Assembly: GCF_000004075.3 (NCBI RefSeq)
Contig: NC_026658.2
Coordinates: forward strand, 26,214,075 to 26,278,074
From: Cucumis sativus
Taxonomy: Eukaryota > Streptophyta > Magnoliopsida > Cucurbitales > Cucurbitaceae
Reading direction: 5' to 3'
Length of the DNA: 64,000 nucleotides
Below the pieces are notes generated by a model. The model did not search any database and was not told the DNA's origin. It saw only the letters and a list, made by a program, of their open reading frames with translations. The translations under genes were made by a program, and so were the position numbers. Below are positions 25,401 to 42,176 of the stretch, in pieces (position 1 is the first letter of the stretch; every line of letters begins with the position of its first letter).

Positions 25401-25738
25401 TATATGTCTATATCTCAACCATCAAAGCATCCCATGAAATTGGAAGGACATTATACAGATAATATTAAAAGAGAAGCTATGAAATTGCATCTGTATCTCC
25501 AGAAAATAGAAGATGTAAAAATAATTAAACTCACTAAATCAGCTTGGCCAATGAGCTTTAAGGAGCTCACACTATGTCGCATTACTGAGAGGTGTCGGGG
25601 AGGCTTCCCACTGCTCATCTGTTTCAAACTATTAAAGCTATCAGAACTTTCGTCGTCTGTGGGTGATACATTGTCCTTACTGTATCCGCCGCCTTCCAGT
25701 AGAGTGAAGGGAGGTGAAAAATCTATACCCGTAGCCAT
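22500..25738 (-). CDS. Protein phosphatase 2C, PP2CG1-like
   Basis: Four coding exons in minus order: 25738-25535, 24963-24772, 24298-24093, 23058-22500; phases agree and give 386 residues, near the roughly 380 of Arabidopsis At2g33700. It is a Mg/Mn-dependent Ser/Thr phosphatase. PP2CG1 is reported to promote salt tolerance in an ABA-dependent way; the same role here is inference. The metal-binding motifs are intact: [20 protein letters not shown] across the exon 2-3 junction, [41 protein letters not shown] and the closing DNLTVIVV. The N-terminal 70 residues are variable and Ser-rich. The start at 25738 was chosen because the frame opens upstream only with a non-ATG codon. A 5' UTR intron is predicted to end four bases before the ATG. 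Confidence 0.95.
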
Positions 25739-25742
25739 ATTT

Positions 25743-26448
25743 CTATCCAAGACATAAATTAATAATATAAATTCGATTTTGACTCTTATCTCAGAAGAAC
25801 TACAAACAGCCCTTGGCGCGAATCAATTCCTAGATGTCAAATTCCCAGCTTTAAAGCTCGGAAAAATAGCCTCTCCTGTGCTGGCCTATCAAAAAAATTT
25901 AATAATTGCAAGTTCCGGCAGTATCGGCCAGGGCCTGGGGCACAGATCAACCAATAATTCGAAGAAAAAAAAATCCTCCTCAACTTCACCAAATTACTAG
26001 AAAGTCGCAGGCTCCAATTCAAAACTTCAATAACTTGAAATCAGCAACACAAGGACACCCAGATGAAACTGCAGATCGAACTATGAAATACCAAGTAAAA
26101 ATTCCCAAAATCTGGCAAACTTGCGTTGAGTTTGGAGGGAGATATCGGATCTATTGAAGCAAATATTAAAATCTTGCGGAAGAACCAAAAACCCACCAAC
26201 AAAATTGCTCGAAGAAATCACAATCCTCAAAAAGTTGTGGAATAAAGTAAAGTGGAAAACTGGCTTTATATGTAATACTCAAATCGACAGAAGAAGCTTT
26301 ATGGAGTCACAAAGCAAACCAAGTGGAACAAGTTATCAAAACCGCCGAGAAATCTCATAGAAATGCGAGCAAAAAAAAGAGAAAAGAGAGACCTCTAAAA
26401 ACAATAAATTTGCAGAAGAATCTGTAAAAAGAGAAGGAGAATTCTCAC
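25743..26448 (-). other. Predicted 5' UTR intron of the PP2C gene
   Basis: On the minus strand a donor (CTC|GTGAGAATT) at 26448 and an acceptor (CTTGGATAG|AAATATGG) at 25743 bound about 706 bases, leaving a leader exon around 26449-26560. If it is not spliced, a 10-codon upstream ORF (25755-25723) would overlap the main start in another frame. Confidence 0.5.
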
Positions 26449-26559
26449 GAGGAGGAGCGTAATGGAGAAGCTTAGCGGTTTGTGTTGATGGGATAGAGAA
26501 AAAAAAAACAAAGAAAGAAATGAAACCCTAAAGAGAGAGAGAGAGGAGAAAATGTGAGG

Positions 26560-29500
26560 GGAAGACAAGCAGAATCTTGGAGGAGGCTTTTCTTTTGGAG
26601 CGAAGAAAATGAATGTGAAAGGGAGAAAAAAGAGGGAACTAACTTGTATGTATTTGGTTGGCGACCGGCAATTCCAGGTTAACCGGTAGATCTCGTAGCT
26701 GTCAGTTGGGTGCGCGAATACCGACACGTGATCAGTTATTATTGGTTGGTTTTGTGGCTGACGCATGACCTTTGGCTCAATTTTGTGGATCGGTGCCGCC
26801 AGACACACCCAGCCCTTGGATCTCCTAACTGGCAAACCAACGGTTCACCGTTCATCCCTCTCTCTTGTCCTTTTGGGTCCGTTGACGGTCGCACCCAAAT
26901 ACACTACATCATCCTCTGGCTCGACACCTGGCATTTCCTCATTGGAGACAACTAGATGCTGTGGGTTGCGGCTAAGATAGAAAGTGATTTGAGATTTCCC
27001 CTTCCGCTTTTCGGCGATCCCTTTTCGCCTCATCCCCATGTGGGCTTCACCCCCTCCATAAGCCCACTCTAAATTGAAGCCCATACCCAGTTTAGTTACT
27101 CACCATTGGGATTTGGGTGCTCTTTACTTCAAATATGTAAACATCTTATACAAACATTTTAGGCAACGAATAATCATTTTAAATAATTACAATTTTATTA
27201 TATTATTCATATACTATTACTTCAAACTCTTATCATTTTATTTAAATTTTCCTATATTTGTAACGTTTTTTAATCATATCTTCAAATATTTACTTTTCCT
27301 TTTTAATATATTTTATCACGGGTTTATGAGTTTTTTTCATTTTTAAAATTGTTCTATTTGATATATTTTTTTAAAAAACCTAACTAAATTTTTAAATTGT
27401 AGTTCAAAGTTGATAAACCAAAAATTAAGAGAAAACCCCAATATGTGTGTAAATATATATATATATATATATAGCCGTATTAAAGTATGTATAATAATTA
27501 GTATTGAAAGGGTTGGAGATGGTGGAATTAATTACATACTCTCTTGTACACCACACATCAACATCATTCAAGGCTGTATTTGTAAAGAACAGAAAACAAA
27601 GGGTACATGACAACTTTAATATATAATCAAATAATTTGTGCATATAGTAGGATGTACTTCTACCTACGTGTCACGGTTTATATTGTCATGTTGCATAGGT
27701 ACGCCATAATTAAAATCATACTATTTTTTTTTATTGTTTTTTAGTACAATTACCTGATGGGTGTAACCTATGACCTCTAGAAATGGAGATCTTCACTTTT
27801 TTAGACGGTACAAATTTTATCATGCGAAGTAGATTTTGTTATGAATTTTTTGTACTTGTAGTTTGCTTGTGTTTCTTGTGCTCAATTTTTTGGCATAGCC
27901 GTTACTCTCTTGGTATATATGAAATTGTCAAATCGTAATTCATTACATCATTGGTTTTTTACATTGAAGTTGGTGAGAAGGACCAAATGTATAAAGTAAT
28001 GTTGTTTAAATAAATGTTGAAACCTACTCGGTTCAAGTCAAGTCTACGATAATGCTTATTTTCTCATGTATATCTCTTTGTTTATAAAATTGTTTTTTCA
28101 GTTAAATTGTAATTCAGTACTTATAGCTTGAAAGTTTAGAATTAAGTCCATTTAGTTTGATTAGTTAAGGGTATGGTCACAAGAGTGATGAGATATACTA
28201 AAATCTCTATAACTGTTGAATAAAAGCAATTTTGACATAATAGGAACAAAAATAAAATACTTTTCTTTGGGTGTATTTATAAATTTTAGAAAACCATTAC
28301 TAAATGTATATACACACATACATCAAACGACTTTAGGGGCATAATTAATAAGCTTGATACATTTTGTTTTCAAATGAAAAAGTTCAACCAACATGCTTGT
28401 GTTGTGAGTGTGCTACTATTTTACACTTTCTCAAATAGGCTCAAAAGTTCAACCAACACGCTACTATTTTTCCATTCCACAAAATTTCTTAAGGTCCAAC
28501 CTTTTATTCAAACACCCTTTTTGACAAATTACACATAGAAATCTAAAAGTCTACACTTTCACGTTTGTAGATATATTTAATTTAAATGGCAAAATTATAT
28601 ATCTTTTTTTACTTTGATAAATACATTTATACCTTTAGAAGGAAAAGTTGAAGCTTTATGTTTTTTAAAAAACCAATATTTTCTCATTGGTAAGTATATC
28701 ATTGAGTCATAAGTATACCTTTTTGATTGTTTAATGAAAGGAAAACAGATTAATTATGGGATAAAATAGGGGAAGGAATCTTACATGATCTAAAGCCTAA
28801 TGAAACTAGAAGTCATTAGTTAAATTGCAAAAAGAGAAAAATCAAATAAAAGAAAAAGAAAAAGTTACAAACTTTTATGGAAATAGGAATGGGGAGATTT
28901 TGTATAATATAAAGAATTGGATGAGGTGAAATTGAATGGTGGTGTGGTCAGTGGTGGGAGAAGCTGTGTCTCAGCCGGCCATTAGGGCGGAAGGACCCAC
29001 CTGTTGAGTATCGACGAACCACTGTTGATGCTATCACTGTTGGCTTGACAAAGATTGGGCCTTCAAGTAAAGAACACTCTCCACTTTTCTTGCTTCATCA
29101 ATCAATGAAGGAATTTTTTTTTCTGCTTTTTTCTTTGTTTGTTTATCCAGATTTTCACGTGCTTTAGCTCCATGCTTTCATCAACTAATTTCTAATTTCT
29201 ATTTTTTTTAAAAAAAAAAAAATTAAATTTCTCTCTCACACGATACCGGCAGCTGATTTAGCATCTATCGTATACTTTGTCTCCCAATCATTCTAACGTC
29301 TTTCCTACTGGGGTTACCCCCAATTAGGATCTTATTCATAGAATCTACTCTTCTGTGAAGTTTTGTATTTGCAGGAGTATTAATTTTTGTTTCGTTACCA
29401 CTACTTAATGGTTCTCATTATTTGATTTTCTGTTAGTTTATACTTTATCGCCGGATTTTGCTTCTGCTTATTTCATTACTTCTTAATTTTGAGGACATTT

Positions 29501-29965
29501 GTGTGTCCATTACTACTACTACTAATCAAGCTGCTGCTTCTTCTGGGAGTTGGGGCATTTGGTATGGAGTGTTTTTGCTTCTGTAGAATAATACTTACCT
29601 TCAGGGATCAGTTAAGTTTGAAACTGTTGCCGTGAACTATATATTATTGGGAGCTGTTTTTTTTTTTTTGGAGGGGGGGTTGGAAAGAGTAAAGAATCGG
29701 ATTCTGGGTCTGCTTACGTACACAGCTTCGTTCTTTCTGAATGTTCAATATTTAAGCTTATCTTGCTTCTGAGTGTTATAGTGGAAGAAACAGAAGGTTT
29801 TACTGTTTCTATTGGTGGGATCATACTATATTTCATTTTGGTTTTAGTTATTCTTGAAAGCACTGGCTAACTTCACTTGAAGTTTCTTTATTTCAATAGA
29901 CTAGACGGTAGATATAATTCCCTGTTTTGGCGGCATCCCACAGACTTCTTAGGCAAGAATTGAAA
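26560..29965. other. Intergenic region between divergent PP2C and GLR3.3 genes
   Basis: The first 500 bases are fairly GC-rich and probably hold the PP2C promoter, with a palindromic G-box and three TGGGCY motifs (27041-27046, 27061-27066, 27078-27083). The rest is AT-rich without a supported gene. A (TA)n tract lies at 27452-27473, and a roughly 20-base phrase (AAAAGTTCAACCAACA) occurs twice near 28378 and 28443. From about 28900 on, leader and possible 5' UTR intron sequence of the GLR gene is expected. Confidence 0.55.
26725..26730. promoter_or_regulatory. G-box/ABRE core CACGTG upstream of PP2C
   Basis: A palindromic CACGTG within CGACACGTGATC lies about 150-170 bases upstream of the likely PP2C leader. 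Such cores bind bZIP and bHLH factors, which fits the ABA link of the PP2CG1 type. A single hexamer is weak evidence. Confidence 0.35.
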
Positions 29966-33779
<3,814 letters not shown>

Positions 33780-34534
33780 GAAGTTGGAAAACAGAAACTG
33801 AAGCAACCAACCAGGTTCACCATCTGGTCTTCTCATCAATAATTTTAAGGCTTTCCAGAGATAAATTGTACTCTATATTCAGTTTGAGAGCTGTAACTGG
33901 ATAATTGAGCCATCTGTTTCGTAGGTTTAGAACTATATTATGTGCACTTTTGGGTAGTCATTGCCTTCTGATAAAGCATGTTGGAGGAAATGAACATGTA
34001 CAGCTTGTTTAAATGCACATCATCTTCCATGTTTTTTATTTTGTTCCACTCCCTTTTGGGTATACTTGAGCCTGACGATGCTTCCTCTCTAACTTTTATT
34101 GAAGGGAAGTTCAAATTCATTACACACAAAGATCTCGCAAGTTCGCAACCACAGGAACAAAAAGCAGTAGTTGTGTCACTGCTTACAGTATTCGCATATT
34201 GGAACTAGAATTAGACCATTTTGTATTCCTAATTTTAGAAATCAAGAAATTAGAGAAAATATCTAAATTTAAAGAACAAAATGGACCACAAGATGTGGAC
34301 TAACTTTCAATGCAAAGATGAGGAAGGAAATAAAGGACCAAAGGTGATGCTGTTTTTCGTTCATTTCTGTCCCATTTCAAAGGTTATTGCAGCTTTTAGA
34401 ACACTGCCTTCAAATTTTATAAACGTATAGATTAAAATCTCTTCCTTGAATTTGAATTCGAATTCAAAACAAACATTGTACAGTCATGCACATGAACAGC
34501 CTAGACTCAAAGCAGCCAGCAAGAGACATGATGC
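33780..34534. other. 3' flanks of convergent GLR3.3 and GAPB
   Basis: The two genes face each other tail-to-tail with 755 bases between their stops. Only 3' UTR-like AT-rich sequence is seen. Confidence 0.65.
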
Positions 34535-36800
<2,266 letters not shown>

Positions 36801-38324
36801 GTCTGCTAACTCTGGCTAAACGTGCATTCACTTCACAAATATATATATTTTTTGTTAAAACTCTCAAAATGGTATTTGAGTTATTCGGAAGATACCCTTT
36901 TTGAATTATACATGGAAGAATGGTGGGAACTTCAAGTGATCTAGAAAGTGTTTTGTGGTGAGAAATGTGTGAGCAGCAGATGCATGGGATAAGGTAGTAT
37001 TTTTCGCCTTGCAAATTCAGGAAGCCTCTGAACCACAGATCTTTCATCGGTGTAACTTTCCAATAATGCCCTCAAGCCATATGTGGTAACCAAAGGCAGA
37101 GGACAGTTGATTGTAGAGTCCATGCTGGAGATATTCAGTCTGACAAATTACTGATTTTTCTCTGTCTAATGTCTGCCTCTTATTGCTTGGTGGCGGAGAA
37201 TAATGTTCCAAGTCAATGATTCATAGCGTATCCACGTCATTTTCGCCCTCGGCTTGCAACAGCAAAAAGCGAAGGCAATGGTTTCGTGCATATTTTAGAC
37301 ACATACTGCCCACTGCCTTCTTTCGATTGGGCCAGCGGCTGCCACTGATTGAGCTCAAACAGTAACATTTTCACCTAGTTTTCTCCTTGGTTTAGGATCC
37401 ACTTCTTACATTATGGCCGTCCATCATCTCCACGATCTATCCAGAAACAAGTTCTAAGAGAGTGAATCAAAACTTGTCAAAGTTTTAAATCTGAAAACCC
37501 TTTGATCACCTTTTGAGTATCACTTCCTTTGGTTTAGGATCCACTTCCTTATGTTTTAGACTTGAGATGGAAAGTGATATTTTTATATGAATTGCATTGA
37601 AGTGAGATTGGACCAAGTTTCACAAAATAAAGTTTCTAACCTTTAGCTAGCAATATCGAACATTTCTTTTTTTTATCTCTTGTGTTGTTGCTCCATATGT
37701 TTTCTCGTTCAACATTTTTTTGTCTTGCTCCTTGGGTCCTCTCACTTTTGGTTCCTATCGCAAAAAAGCTTGACCAGTAGTTGTCGCTGGAAAAAAAGAT
37801 AAAGCTAGAAGGTAATGAGGTGCAAGTACTGAGAAGAAAAAGTGGGAGCAAAAGTGAGAAGGAACAAAGAAAAAAATGTTTATTGTCAGAGATCGTTAAA
37901 ACTGATTTTAGATTTGAGCGCACTTTTTTAGTTCAAACTGTCAAAAGTTTTGTGAAAGTCATATCCACTGACAAGGAGTCATTTGTCTGGCGAGCTGTGA
38001 CTCGAGAAGTAGACGAATGATAAAAAATGCAAATAAGAAGACGGGAGGGATGAAATATGTGGCTTTCAAATACAAAACAATGCCTTGTTCGTGTACAAAA
38101 TAGAAAACACAGCAAGAATGCTCTTCTACAAATCTATTCAACTTTTATATGGTGCATTTGAGCGATCCTAGCAACACATTATGCGATGATGAATATTACA
38201 CATCAAAGCTTGGATACAAGTGTTCAAGAAAGAGAAAATCAAAGACAATAGCTACAAAATTAATTATTATTCTGAGTCCTGAAGTCGTGGGCGACGAAGG
38301 AAGAAGACCAATGCAACAATTCTT
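36801..38324. other. GAPB promoter and 3' flank of inner-envelope gene
   Basis: From 36801 to about 37400 lies the GAPB promoter, including an I-box and an ACGT core (CACGTC near 37233). The rest is AT-rich. Frames on both strands around 37640-38140 overlap one another and show no family features. No gene is supported. Confidence 0.55.
36988..36994. promoter_or_regulatory. I-box-like GATAAGG upstream of GAPB
   Basis: GATAAGG lies 188 bases upstream of the GAPB start codon. I-boxes are common in light-regulated photosynthetic promoters. Motif match only. Confidence 0.35.
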
Positions 38325-41300
38325 TCAAATGATAGATTCAACTTCGTCAGAGTCCATAGCCAGTCCATTTGTGGGACTCTCTGAGCGGTACTCAGCAGCA
38401 ACCTCATCAATTGCAGAGTTTAACTGTTCAATCTTCAGTGCCAGCATTTTTCTTGTTTTCTGCAATTTGAATTAAAGAAAAAAACATGGTCATGTTGGCA
38501 CATTCAAAAACCAAAAACATATTGTTAAATTTCTTCTGAAGATAAAGTTGGTAATTTCAAAAACAAATCCCATAAACAAAAGCAAAATATTGTTGTATAC
38601 ATTTGGTCAGCAACATTTAGGTTAATTCTATAAACCAAGTGACAGGGTCTGTGTTTGGTTCGTAGGTTAATTTTGTGTAAAGCTAGATGGGTGTATATTT
38701 GCTTACCCTGTCCGACTGCTAATCTTCTAGACTTTCCCCAAGTTAAATACCCCCAGCAAAATTGCCGAAACTAAAATTACACAAACACATTTTGACATCT
38801 CTGACAAGCAACTACATTTCGTTGCCAACTCAGGGTGGCTAAGAAGTCTATATGTGATATTACCAAAAAATAAAATAAAATTCACGATTACCATTTGGTA
38901 AATCAATATTCACTAAATTAGTGCCAAGTGAAGACCAAGCGTCCACACAGGAGATAACTAGCAACAAATAAGAAGAGACAAAGTGATTTCGCACCTCTAA
39001 AGCTTTTTCTTCATCATATATGAACTTGGGAAGTTTCTTCATCAATTCTTTCCGGTCTGTTCCAGCAATCACCTTGCTAATCTGTAATTCAAATACTAGA
39101 TCAACTCTCAGTCACAATAAAAAGTTTAGGATTCAAACTTGAAGCTCGAACACAACTGTTACACATCTTTCTTGGTAGAATACTTAAATGGGTATCTTCC
39201 ATAAGGTAGTATCCCTTAGACCGTAGCACACAAGTAACAGATATACTAGGTGAAATAACCCAGGTAACAGGTATACTTGGTGAAATAACCCAGGTGTACG
39301 ATTCAGGGGTTAGATAAGAGATGAACAAAAGTAAAATACCTGAGGGGCATATACACAGCCAAGTGTGCCAACTATGAGCCCTCCCAATACAAAACCTCCA
39401 ATAAAAATGCCTGTGCTTGACCGTCCATCATCTCTGTCATAATGTACAAAATAAACTTAACTGCCATTAGAATATTTTAAATGGATCTAAAGGACAGCCA
39501 CACTGTGATAATATACAATATAATACACATCAACTCAGGCCATGCCCATTTAAAACTTCTACTAATATTATTAGTAATTTACATTGGTGAATGCTATAAG
39601 GGATACTAACAATTGTTACTGTACATTATTTTCAACCATACAGAGCCTTATTTATTTGTTTGGACAAGAATGATGCTTTAAAGACAAAGCAAGAGAGAAA
39701 CAACTTAAGGGCTTGGGGAAGAAAAATCCCCCTCCCAAACCTAAACCATTAGAGCCTTCTAATAGTTAATTATGATCAAAAGAATGTAATTACATAATTA
39801 CCCAAACAAGAAAAAAATCCAGGAAAAGAAAAGACATCTTTCACCCAAGTGTGAGATTTTAAATAAAAATTTCAGATTGAGGCAGTCTCCTTGTATTTAA
39901 GAATCCTATTGTTTCTCTCCTAACAGATTAACCAAAGGAGAGCGTGGACTGAACAATTCCACAAAATGTTAGCCTTGCCTCTAAACATTTAGCCCCCAAA
40001 TATAACAGGAACAAATGCTCCATCACGTGAAATTGGACCGGCTCAGTTCAAATTGGTCAGATTCTCGGCTATTGATTAGCAATTGCCTACGTTCATTTTG
40101 GTTTTGTATGGAAGTTCTATTTCCAGTTTTTGCAAACCCCGATGATAAGCTTATACGCACAAGGATTTTAGACATGCACCCTTACCATGCAAAGGTTTAA
40201 CATCGTTACATCAGTGATTAATAATAATTCATTTCAAAGAGACTCCAGAGACTATTATACAATCATACAAGATGACTTAATGGCATACTGTTTCAGTAGC
40301 AATTTCAAAGATTATACCTGTATGCAGCTTGAACTGAAAGTGACCGCCTGGATGTAGAAAGCTTTGCGTTTCCCACCCAACCAGGACTGAGAACTAAGCT
40401 GGTAGGGGACAAGCTCCCCAAACGTCTATCAACAGTTTTCAGATTTGATCCTGGAAGGATAATTTGCGAGAGTGAGTTTTACACTAATAAAACTAAAGGG
40501 TTTGTACATTTGTACACTCTCTAACAGTTGCAAAGTTAAAAAATGAGAGCAACCATGTAGTAGTCATATTCAATCTTCCAAGAATTGCAAATTTTTAATT
40601 GATTTGAAAATCAAATCATCATGACAAAGTGTATGCCTTCCATTTTTTGTTAATGAAAGCAGTTGTTTCTATTAAAAGTAAATCATCATGACAACATAAT
40701 CAAAACATCATAACAATGTAATAGCCATTTTCGCCTAGAAGCCAACAAGAACCATGGGCTTAAATAAAGAACTTAGAGAGAATTAATATCCTATGAATTT
40801 CTTGAAACACATGTTATCCCCTAAGATTAGTCGAGATGCACAGCCAACGCTCTCATGTAAAAGAAAAAAGTAGTAGTAGTAATAATAATAATAGTGACAA
40901 CGTAATCAAAACTAAGCCTTTTGACAGCTATCAAAAAAGAACAAACATCCCACCATAAGCTGCAAAACAGTGACTAAAATCCACATTCCCCTCACAAATT
41001 GCTCACAGAACAACGCCATCTCTGCATATAAGTTATAACCCAATACTAATTTATGAGCTAAGAAATTGGCAAAACTCAAAAGTAGCAGGTAGCTACCATT
41101 TGAAACTGGGTGTAATTCAAGATTCAAATTGGAAGGAAACTCAATAGCTCTTAATGGAAATGAGGCAATTTAAAGAAATCGAGAGCAGGAGTCCTAAATC
41201 TCCAGCATAAACGATCACCCCCGAAATTTAACGGAAGGAATGTTAGATAAGATGGGCAGATTAGAAAGAAAAAAAAAAAAAAAAGAATGAAAACCAGCTA

Positions 41301-41461
41301 AAATTGAATCGATAATAAACGTAGAGGTTGAACAGTAAAAAGGAAAAACAAAAATCAAAGATAAGATCAAACGCTGAAAAGATTAGAGAGTAAGAATTAC
41401 CATGCGTTAACTGGAGTTGAGGGCTTTTCGTTAACACCAAGGAATTAGATATAGCAGCCAT
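38325..41461 (-). CDS. Plastid inner-envelope protein, At1g42960-like
   Basis: Five exons in minus order: 41461-41401, 40450-40318, 39433-39340, 39081-38995, 38459-38325; phases agree and give 169 residues. The Arabidopsis relative was found in the chloroplast inner envelope; its function is unknown. The N-terminal 65 residues are rich in Ser, Thr and basic residues like a transit peptide (opening [14 protein letters not shown], ending near SLSVQAAYR). A Gly-rich hydrophobic segment follows, [20 protein letters not shown], wholly in exon 3, then a Lys-rich amphipathic region ([20 protein letters not shown]) and a short helical tail with acidic end. It is head-to-head with the FKBP gene and next to GAPB, as in Arabidopsis. 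Intron 2 contains a LINE-like fragment. Confidence 0.9.
39234..39293. repeat. 30-bp tandem duplication in inner-envelope gene intron 3
   Basis: Positions 39234-39263 and 39264-39293 are adjacent copies (both begin GTAACAG and end GTGAAATAACCCAG) with two differences. They lie in the intron 39082-39339. Confidence 0.95.
39660..39990 (-). mobile_element. LINE 3'-end fragment related to the one in EH1 intron 5
   Basis: The phrase around 39705-39790 (AAGGGCTTGGGG..., AGAGCCTTCTAATAGTTAA) matches 10435-10510 (AAGGGTGGGG..., AGAGCCCTCTAATTGTTTAA) in order and spacing. It therefore seems to be a second, older 3' copy of the same family in the same orientation. No coding part is visible. It sits in the intron 39434-40317. 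Confidence 0.5.
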
Positions 41462-42176
41462 CGTTGAGTCCCAAAGATGGTGAACGAGAGAGAGAGAGAG
41501 AGTGTGTGTGTGTATGTGTGTGTGTGTGCGCACGCGCGTGTGTATGTGTATGTGTGCGATCTGTTAAATGAATGTGGAGAGAAGACGGTCGTCCTGGAAA
41601 GGAAATTGTTTATTGTTCGATAATTTCGATGGCCTTAATGGATATTATTCGGCGCATTGCGGTAATTTCCATGAGCCTAACCTATCGGCCCAAAGTCCCA
41701 TTTCCCAAGCCCATAACTTTCTTCTCTCTGGACTCCATATTTTCAGCCCATTCGGCCCCCACTTTAATATCCAATCTTCCTTCCTCATTTATCTTCTAAC
41801 AAATTCATGCCGTGTAATGATATGAAGTATTTAGTTTAGATTATACATATCAAAACAGGATACTCTTGGACTTCCTAAACATTTGTTTATTAACTTGTCG
41901 TTTTTAAATTTAGAAATAAAAGCTAAAGAAGTTCAAAATGTTTAATTTAGATTCTCTTTTATTTTCAATTTGTTGCTGTTTTGAAAGTTTGAAGAGAGAA
42001 GAAAAATGGTCAGTGAAAGAAAAAAGGGGAAAAAGAACAATTTATCTGAAGTCTTCTATATTTCCAAATTTAGTTTAATTTGGGTTTAGATTAGAAAAGA
42101 GGCGTCAGCGTTTAGTGGATATAGGGGATATAATGAGAGCGCTTTACAAACACAAGCTCTGCGTAGTTCAACCGCC
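41462..42176. promoter_or_regulatory. Divergent promoter region of two plastid-protein genes
   Basis: 715 bases separate the start codons of the inner-envelope and FKBP genes. GGCCCA at 41687-41692 and AGCCCA at 41708-41713 and 41745-41750 are TGGGCY (site II) motifs read on the minus strand. The 5' leader of the minus gene carries a compound microsatellite. Confidence 0.6.
41486..41557. repeat. Compound (GA)n(GT)n(CG) microsatellite in a 5' leader
   Basis: About nine GA units run into GT, ATGTGT and a CGCACGCGCG core, then more GT. It starts 25 bases upstream of the inner-envelope gene start codon, so the mRNA leader would carry (CU)n and (AC)n. The alternating purine-pyrimidine part can adopt Z-DNA. 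Confidence 0.95.

Noticed and set aside
25311-25757. 148-codon plus-strand frame across PP2C exon 1
   Set aside because: It is antisense to a well-supported PP2C exon and shows no family features.
26395-26835. 146-codon minus-strand frame upstream of PP2C
   Set aside because: It is Phe/Leu/Ser-rich from a pyrimidine-rich leader, crosses the predicted UTR splice site and has no homology that I recognise.
37636-38020. Overlapping frames on both strands in the GAPB-inner-envelope gap
   Set aside because: They are low-complexity, mutually overlapping, without motifs or splice continuation.
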